Source of the DNA: Oscillospiraceae bacterium | Lineage (GTDB): Bacteria; Bacillota; Clostridia; Oscillospirales; Oscillospiraceae | Assembly: GCA_017400415.1 (NCBI GenBank) | Contig: JAFPTE010000109.1 | Coordinates: 1-8,940 of the forward strand | Length of the DNA: 8,940 nucleotides | Direction of reading: 5' to 3' | Part shown: positions 5,548 through 8,940 of the stretch, piece after piece | Numbering within the stretch: position 1 is the stretch's first letter | Layout: every line of letters begins with the position of its first letter | Program-made: the position numbers and the translations under genes | Notes under the pieces: model-generated | Told to the model about the DNA's origin: nothing | The model's database searches: none | What the model saw: the letters and a program-made list of their open reading frames with translations, nothing else

Positions 5548-6402
5548 TCCCCGGGCCCAGCGGGCCTTGGCGGCGGCCACGGTGTGGCTTGCCAGAACGG
5601 AGGTGGTTACGGCGCCTACGCCCCCGGGCACGGGGGTGATGGCGGAGACGAAGGGCTCCACATCCTCAAAGTCCACGTCCCCCACCATTCTGCCGTTTTC
5701 ATCGGTGTTTATGCCCACGTCCACAATGACCTGGCCCGGGCACACATGGCCGATGGTGACGGAGCCCCGGGAGCCGGCGGCGGCGACGATGATATCCGCC
5801 CGCCTCAGCTCCTCCTTCAGTTCCCGGGTCCTCCGGTGGCAGACCGTGACCGTGGCGTTTCTTGCCATGAGCAGCTGGCTCACGGGCTTTCCCACCACCA
5901 GGCTCCGGCCCAGGACCACCGCCCGGGCACCCTCCAGCTGGGCGCCGTAATAGTCCAGAATTTCCATAACGCTCCTGGCGGTGCAGGGGGCATAGCCCAC
6001 GCCGGAGCCCGTGAAGATGCCCCCCAGGGAGGCCTCCGTTATGCCGTCCACGTCCTTTTCCGGGGAGAGGGTGTTCCTGACCCGGGCGTCGTCCATGTGC
6101 TTCGGCAGGGGCCGGAAGAGCAGTACCCCGTGAACGGTCCTATCCTCGTTCAGGTCCCGGAGGGCCGCAATGAGCTCCTCCTCCGAGGCGCTCTCTCTGA
6201 GGATGATATTCCGGGTCTCCACCCCCACGCTCTCGCAGCGCTTCATGGCGGCCCGCTCGTAGTAAACGTCGGCGTCGTTCTCCCCTACCCGCACCAGGGC
6301 CAGGGTGGGTATGACCCCCTGGCTGCGGAGATAGGCGCAATCCTGCCGGGTCCTGTCGTTTATGGCGGCGGCCACCGGGGCCCCCTTCATTAGTATTGCC
6401 AT
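5542..6402 (-). CDS. folD: FolD-type methylenetetrahydrofolate dehydrogenase/cyclohydrolase, variant active site
   Basis: This 286-residue protein is full length for FolD, which oxidises 5,10-methylene-THF to methenyl-THF with NADP and then hydrolyses it to 10-formyl-THF in the cytoplasm. Recognisable parts are PEKDVDG (114-120, with Asp119 equivalent to E. coli Asp121), YAPCTA (137-142), the nucleotide-binding LGRSLVVGKP (164-173), DVGIN (228-232) and TPVPGGVG (256-263). Two catalytic positions differ. E. coli Tyr50-x3-Lys54 aligns with Tyr48-x3-Ala52, and VQLPLP containing Gln98 aligns with LFRPLP, giving Phe96. Both changes were checked in the DNA. I recall similar sequences in other clostridial FolD proteins, so this is probably a subfamily, with cyclohydrolase activity in doubt. 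ATG at 6402 has AAGGAGG at 6407-6413, which overlaps the udp stop codon, so translation is probably coupled to udp. The stop overlaps that of convergent sigE by six bases. Confidence 0.9.
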   Translation of the reverse strand: MAILMKGAPVAAAINDRTRQDCAYLRSQGVIPTLALVRVGENDADVYYERAAMKRCESVGVETRNIILRESASEEELIAALRDLNEDRTVHGVLLFRPLPKHMDDARVRNTLSPEKDVDGITEASLGGIFTGSGVGYAPCTARSVMEILDYYGAQLEGARAVVLGRSLVVGKPVSQLLMARNATVTVCHRRTRELKEELRRADIIVAAAGSRGSVTIGHVCPGQVIVDVGINTDENGRMVGDVDFEDVEPFVSAITPVPGGVGAVTTSVLASHTVAAAKARWARGL

Positions 6403-6411
6403 ATTGCCTCC

Positions 6412-7152
6412 TTACAAAAGCCGCCGTGCGGCCTCCAGGGCCACGGAAACGGCCCGGTCCATATCCATATGATCCTCTTCAAAAAGGCCGGCGGCCTTTC
6501 GCTCCTGGTTCCAGATGACGTTGAAGCAGCTGCCGCACCGGACCCCCAGGGCTGCCGCTGCGGTGAAGATGGCCGCCGACTCCATCTCGGAGCACAGAAC
6601 CCCCAGCCGCTTCCAGGCCTCCCACTTGGCCAGGAGCTCATAGCTCACGGGGCTCTTCTCCGGGGAATGCTGGCCGTAAAAGCTGTCCTTGCACTGGGCC
6701 ACGCCCACGTGGTGGGGTATGCCCAGGCTCTCTGCGGCGTCCGCCAGGGCCCTGGTGACCTCAAAATCCGCCGCAGCCGGGTACTCGATGGGGGCGTACT
6801 CCCGGCTGGTGCCCTCCATGCGGACGGCGGCGGAGGCGATGACCACGTCCCCGCTCTTCACCTTCATGCTTATGCCCCCGCAGGTGCCCACCCGGATGAA
6901 GATCTTCACCCCCAGGGCCGCCAGCTCCTCCATAGCTATGGCGGCGGAGGGGCCGCCGATGCCGGTGCTGGTCACAAGGATGCGTTTGCCGTCCAGATAC
7001 CCGGCCCAGGTATTGAACTCCCGGTTATACGCCACGGGCACGGCATTTTCCAGCCTCTCCGCAATGAGGGGCACCCTGCCCGGGTCCCCGGGGATGATGG
7101 CCAGGGGCGCTGCATCCTCCGGCTTAAGGGCTATATGGTATGAGGTTATCAT
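6412..7152 (-). CDS. udp: Uridine phosphorylase-like nucleoside phosphorylase
   Basis: This 246-residue member of the NP-I family splits a nucleoside with phosphate into base and ribose-1-phosphate. The phosphate site is visible as IPGDPGRV (20-27), Arg44 in NREF, and RVGT (87-90); the ribose site as SEMES (188-192). STGIGGPS and the RMEGTSREYAPIEYP block match E. coli Udp far better than DeoD. In the uracil pocket, Gln161 seems to match E. coli Gln166, but the QER of E. coli reads QHS here and VNRTQQ reads WNQERK, so the base specificity should be treated as probable, not proven. I recall the QH(S/E)PE form from clostridial Udp annotations. ATG at 7152 is preferred over ATG at 7158, which abuts the GGAGG motif with no spacing. 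It has its own promoter and is followed by folD after nine bases. Confidence 0.88.
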   Translation of the reverse strand: MITSYHIALKPEDAAPLAIIPGDPGRVPLIAERLENAVPVAYNREFNTWAGYLDGKRILVTSTGIGGPSAAIAMEELAALGVKIFIRVGTCGGISMKVKSGDVVIASAAVRMEGTSREYAPIEYPAAADFEVTRALADAAESLGIPHHVGVAQCKDSFYGQHSPEKSPVSYELLAKWEAWKRLGVLCSEMESAAIFTAAAALGVRCGSCFNVIWNQERKAAGLFEEDHMDMDRAVSVALEAARRLL

Positions 7153-7158
7153 GGGCAT

Positions 7159-7165
7159 CCTCCTT
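7159..7165 (-). promoter_or_regulatory. Ribosome binding site that decides the udp start
   Basis: On the minus strand AAGGAGG directly abuts a first ATG (7158) and lies six bases before a second in-frame ATG (7152), in the arrangement AAGGAGG-ATGCCC-ATG. Normal spacing of five to nine bases favours the second ATG. Confidence 0.75.
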
Positions 7166-7176
7166 CGTTTTTTCTA

Positions 7177-7205
7177 ATTATATCAACAAATATGTCGCTT
7201 TGCAA
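7177..7205 (-). promoter_or_regulatory. Sigma-A-type promoter of the udp-folD operon
   Basis: Read on the minus strand, TTGCAA (7200-7205; four of six consensus bases) and TATAAT (7177-7182; perfect) are separated by exactly 17 bases. The expected transcript start lies shortly before the AAGGAGG of udp, leaving a very short leader. Confidence 0.8.
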
Positions 7206-7210
7206 GCGAC
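7194..7210. promoter_or_regulatory. Perfect 17-bp palindrome over the udp -35 box; operator candidate
   Basis: GTCGCTT-TGC-AAGCGAC is a perfect inverted repeat with 7-base arms and a 3-base centre. Its centre and right arm cover the whole -35 hexamer of the udp promoter, and it lies 19 bases upstream of the extended -10 of the divergent vWA gene. A dimeric repressor here would block udp transcription and could influence both genes. It is not followed by a T-run on the plus strand and is upstream of the udp transcript start, so it is not a terminator. No regulator gene is next to it. Confidence 0.6.
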
Positions 7211-7228
7211 CAGGGCCTCTTTCTTCCA

Positions 7229-7237
7229 TGTTATAAT
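7229..7237 (+). promoter_or_regulatory. Extended -10 promoter of the vWA gene
   Basis: TGTTATAAT contains a perfect TATAAT (7232-7237) preceded by the TGN extension at the right place. No good -35 hexamer exists 16-18 bases upstream, as is common for extended -10 promoters. The -10 ends 31 bases before the start codon at 7269. Confidence 0.65.
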
Positions 7238-7268
7238 CAGGCCATAAAAAAACAAGGAGGAACCCGAA

Positions 7269-7910
7269 ATGAAAAACGGCATCACTGAAATGGTATTTAT
7301 CCTGGACAAGTCCGGCTCCATGTCCGGCCTGGAGGCGGACACCATCGGCGGCTTCAACTCCATGCTGGCAAGGCAGCGGAAGGCGGAGGGGAAGGCCCTG
7401 GTGACAACGATCATGTTCTCCAACACTAGCCAGGTGGTCCACGACCGGCTCCCCCTGGAGAGCGTGGGGGACCTGACGGACCGGGACTATATCCCCGGGG
7501 GCTGCACCGCCCTTCTGGACGCCATGGGCGGCGCCATAACCCACATTGAGGATGTGCACCGCTACATCCGGCCGGAGGACGTGCCGGAGCACACGGTCTT
7601 CGTCATCACCACGGACGGGCTGGAGAACGCCAGCCGGAAGTTCCGGGAAACGGACGTGAAGAGGCTTGTGGAGAAGCACCGGGAGGAGGGCTGGGAGTTC
7701 CTCTTCCTGGGGGCCAATATGGACGCCATCACCACCGCCCGGCGCTACGGCATCGGCGCCGACCGCTCCGCCACCTTCGTGAACGACGCCGCCGGCAGCG
7801 CCATAAACTATGAGTGCGTGGCCCAGGCGGTCAGCGAGGTGAGGAAGGGCAAAAAGCTCTCCGGCGCCTGGAAAAGGGCCATTGAGGAGGACTTCGCAAA
7901 CCGGGGCTGA
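7269..7910 (+). CDS. von Willebrand factor type A (vWA) domain protein of unknown function
   Basis: This 213-residue protein is a single vWA domain with a complete metal-ion-dependent adhesion site: DKSGS (13-17), Thr80 in GGCTALLDA, and Asp116 in TTDGLEN. The fold normally binds a divalent cation and mediates protein-protein contacts. There is no signal peptide, membrane segment or sortase motif, so it should be cytoplasmic. EFLFLGANMDAITTARRYGI (143-162) and the Lys-rich end resemble a group of small stand-alone vWA proteins I recall from Firmicutes and Actinobacteria, distantly like TerY, with no assigned role. The start is clear: GGAGG at 7256-7260, then eight bases, then ATG. It is monocistronic, with its own extended -10 promoter and a strong terminator. 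No MoxR ATPase or tellurium-resistance genes, frequent vWA partners, occur in this window. Confidence 0.9.
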   Translation: MKNGITEMVFILDKSGSMSGLEADTIGGFNSMLARQRKAEGKALVTTIMFSNTSQVVHDRLPLESVGDLTDRDYIPGGCTALLDAMGGAITHIEDVHRYIRPEDVPEHTVFVITTDGLENASRKFRETDVKRLVEKHREEGWEFLFLGANMDAITTARRYGIGADRSATFVNDAAGSAINYECVAQAVSEVRKGKKLSGAWKRAIEEDFANRG

Positions 7911-7916
7911 ATCCCC

Positions 7917-7956
7917 TGCCTGCCCGCTTCTGCGGGCAGGCAAAAATTTTTTAAAG
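7917..7956 (+). terminator. Rho-independent terminator after the vWA gene
   Basis: An 11-bp perfect GC-rich stem (7917-7927 with 7932-7942) closes a TTCT loop. It is followed by AAAATTTTTT, so the T-run starts a few bases later than in a textbook terminator. It separates the vWA gene from the tRNA promoter. Confidence 0.8.
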
Positions 7957-7962
7957 TTTTTC

Positions 7963-7991
7963 TTGACAAATCAGAGGGAGGTCTGTATAAT
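7963..7991 (+). promoter_or_regulatory. Perfect consensus sigma-A promoter for the tRNA pair
   Basis: TTGACA (7963-7968) and TATAAT (7986-7991) match the consensus at all twelve positions, with an optimal 17-base spacer. The -10 box ends 13 bases before tRNA-Gln, leaving a leader of only a few nucleotides. This is the strength expected for stable RNA genes. Confidence 0.92.
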
Positions 7992-8004
7992 AGCTTTTGC
8001 ACTT

Positions 8005-8078
8005 AGCGGGATTGTGTAAAGGTAGCACAGCGGACTCTGACTCCGTATGTGAGGGTTCGAATCCTTCTCCCGCTGCCA
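8005..8078 (+). tRNA. tRNA-Gln, anticodon CTG
   Basis: This 74-base cloverleaf includes an encoded CCA. The acceptor stem is AGCGGGA with TCCCGCT and discriminator G. The D arm is GTGT/GCAC, with GG in the loop. The anticodon arm GCGGA-CTCTGAC-TCCGT gives anticodon CTG (reads CAG, glutamine). The T arm is GAGGG-TTCGAAT-CCTTC. The first pair is A1-T72, not the weak T1-A72 known from E. coli tRNA-Gln. Confidence 0.93.
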
Positions 8079-8081
8079 TAT

Positions 8082-8169
8082 GCGCGAGTGGTGGAATTGG
8101 CAGACTCGCTAGATTCAGGTTCTAGTGTCCACTCCGGACGTGGGGGTTCAAGTCCCCCCTCGCGCACCA
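8082..8169 (+). tRNA. tRNA-Leu, anticodon CAG
   Basis: This 88-base class II tRNA has an encoded CCA. The acceptor stem is GCGCGAG with CTCGCGC and discriminator A. The anticodon arm CTAGA-TTCAGGT-TCTAG gives anticodon CAG (reads CTG, leucine). A long variable arm and a T loop TTCAAGT follow. It starts three bases after tRNA-Gln and shares its promoter. Confidence 0.94.
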
Positions 8170-8208
8170 AGGCCCCGAAATCTTCGGATTTCGGGGCCTT
8201 TTCTTTCT
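8169..8208 (+). terminator. Rho-independent terminator of the tRNA operon, with UUCG tetraloop
   Basis: A 14-bp perfect stem (8169-8182 with 8187-8200) is capped by the very stable C(TTCG)G tetraloop. The right arm ends in TT and runs into TTCTTTCT. The first base of the stem is the last A of the tRNA-Leu CCA end, so terminator and tRNA are directly fused. Confidence 0.92.
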
Positions 8209-8233
8209 GCCTGCAACTATTTTGCTCCGGCTC

Positions 8234-8262
8234 TTGCTTTTTTCCCTTATGAGTATTATAAT
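8234..8262 (+). promoter_or_regulatory. Probable promoter of the DegV-family gene
   Basis: TTGCTT (8234-8239) lies 17 bases before a perfect TATAAT (8257-8262), in an AT-rich pocket between the tRNA terminator and the gene. The -35 is weak (three of six), the -10 and spacing are ideal. Confidence 0.65.
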
Positions 8263-8296
8263 TTATAAAAATACTGCACCGAGACAGGAGATGCCC

Positions 8297-8940
8297 ATGG
8301 AAGAGAAAAACGCAGGCGCCCCCATCAGCAAGCCGGTTGTCATCACCGCAGACAGCACGGTGGATCTGACCGAGGACCTTCTGAAGCGCTACCAGATTCA
8401 TACCATCCCCCTGACCATCATCGTGGGCAGGGAGCACTACCTTGACGGCCGGGACTTTGCCCCGGAGGACATCTACAAAAACTACCGTGAGAGCGGAGTG
8501 CTGCCCAAGACCGCCGCCCCCGGCATTGAGGACCTGACAGCCTTCTTTGAGTCCTTCACCAGCCAGGGCTATGAGGTGGTCCACCTGGACATCAGCTCCG
8601 AGCTCTCCAACATCTGCAACGTGGCCTCCATCGCCGCCCGTGAGCTGCCGGGGGTCTACGTGGTGGACAGCCGCATGCTCTCCACAGGCATCGGCCTTCT
8701 GGCCATTGAGGCCGCCGAGTGCCGGGACCGGGGCATGGACGCCGCCCACATCGCCGCCCATCTGAACGCCCTCCGGGATAAGGTATCCTCCTCCTTCGTC
8801 ATCGACACCCTTGAGTTCATGTGGAAGGGTGGCCGCTGCTCCGGCGTGGTGGCCATGGGCGCAAATCTTCTGAAGCTGAAGCCCGCCCTGAAGCTGGCCG
8901 GGGGCAAGATCGTGGTCTTCAAAAAGTACCGGGGGGATAT
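8297..8940 (+). CDS. DegV-family fatty-acid-binding protein (FakB-like), 3' end missing
   Basis: 214 codons are present before the window ends; the family is usually about 280-290 residues. DegV/FakB proteins bind a fatty acid and, with the kinase FakA, allow its phosphorylation for membrane lipid synthesis. Visible landmarks are TADSTVDL (17-24), the KTAAPG segment (71-76) at the usual TSQPS position, SSELS (100-104), VVDSRMLSTG (122-131), and the strongly conserved FMWKGGR (174-180) leading into a KLKPAL strand and a KKYRG motif. Residues 1-12 precede the first strand and are not conserved. ATG at 8297 has AGGAG ending six bases upstream; an in-frame ATG at 8291 abuts that motif and is less likely. 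The gene follows the tRNA terminator and has its own promoter. The carried fatty acid and any FakA partner are not visible here. Confidence 0.92.
   Translation, partial: MEEKNAGAPISKPVVITADSTVDLTEDLLKRYQIHTIPLTIIVGREHYLDGRDFAPEDIYKNYRESGVLPKTAAPGIEDLTAFFESFTSQGYEVVHLDISSELSNICNVASIAARELPGVYVVDSRMLSTGIGLLAIEAAECRDRGMDAAHIAAHLNALRDKVSSSFVIDTLEFMWKGGRCSGVVAMGANLLKLKPALKLAGGKIVVFKKYRGD

Noticed and set aside
5584..6393. A 269-residue plus-strand open frame opposite folD.
   Set aside because: Shadow of folD on the opposite strand, with no ribosome binding site and no motif.
7149..7943. A 264-residue minus-strand open frame opposite the vWA gene.
   Set aside because: It is antisense to a gene with a full metal-binding motif, clear ribosome binding site, promoter and terminator.
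8003..8761. A 252-residue minus-strand open frame covering the two tRNAs and the DegV gene.
   Set aside because: It crosses two tRNA genes and a terminator; the plus strand encodes a clear DegV-family protein there.

Overview
The window looks like a chromosomal segment of a GC-rich, endospore-forming member of the Clostridia; an uncultured Oscillospiraceae-like gut bacterium is my best guess. The reasons are the sporulation pair spoIIGA-sigE, strong AGGAGG-type ribosome binding sites, clostridial-style FolD, Udp and DegV proteins, and G+C that reaches about 80% in some stretches. The taxon is inferred from memory of protein families, not from a search.

Layout, left to right: (1) about 1-371, an AT-rich internal piece of a family 2 glycosyltransferase, breaking off abruptly. 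(2) About 375-959, the last third of dnaK on the + strand, then dnaJ (1033-2175) and a terminator. (3) On the - strand, ahcY (2707-3954) followed by a small, lower-GC two-helix membrane protein (2246-2674). (4) On the + strand, spoIIGA (TTG start at 4041) overlapping sigE (4825-5547). (5) On the - strand, a probable udp-folD operon (7152 to 5542), whose last gene overlaps the 3' end of sigE. (6) A divergent promoter region (7153-7268) with a perfect 17-bp palindrome lying over the udp -35 box. (7) On the + strand, a von Willebrand A domain protein (7269-7910) and a terminator. (8) A consensus promoter, tRNA-Gln(CUG), tRNA-Leu(CAG) and a strong terminator. (9) The first three quarters of a DegV-family gene, running off the right edge.

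How the genes work together: DnaK and DnaJ form the Hsp70 chaperone pair. AhcY clears S-adenosylhomocysteine after methylation reactions. SpoIIGA is the membrane protease that activates pro-sigma-E in the mother cell at the start of sporulation. Udp (pyrimidine salvage) and FolD (one-carbon folate metabolism) appear translationally coupled. The other units look independent, each with its own promoter or terminator.

I found no clear undescribed multi-gene system, CRISPR array, prophage or insertion sequence. The points most worth a second look are the glycosyltransferase/dnaK junction (most likely an assembly or library chimera), the palindromic operator candidate, and a FolD whose catalytic lysine and glutamine positions are replaced.
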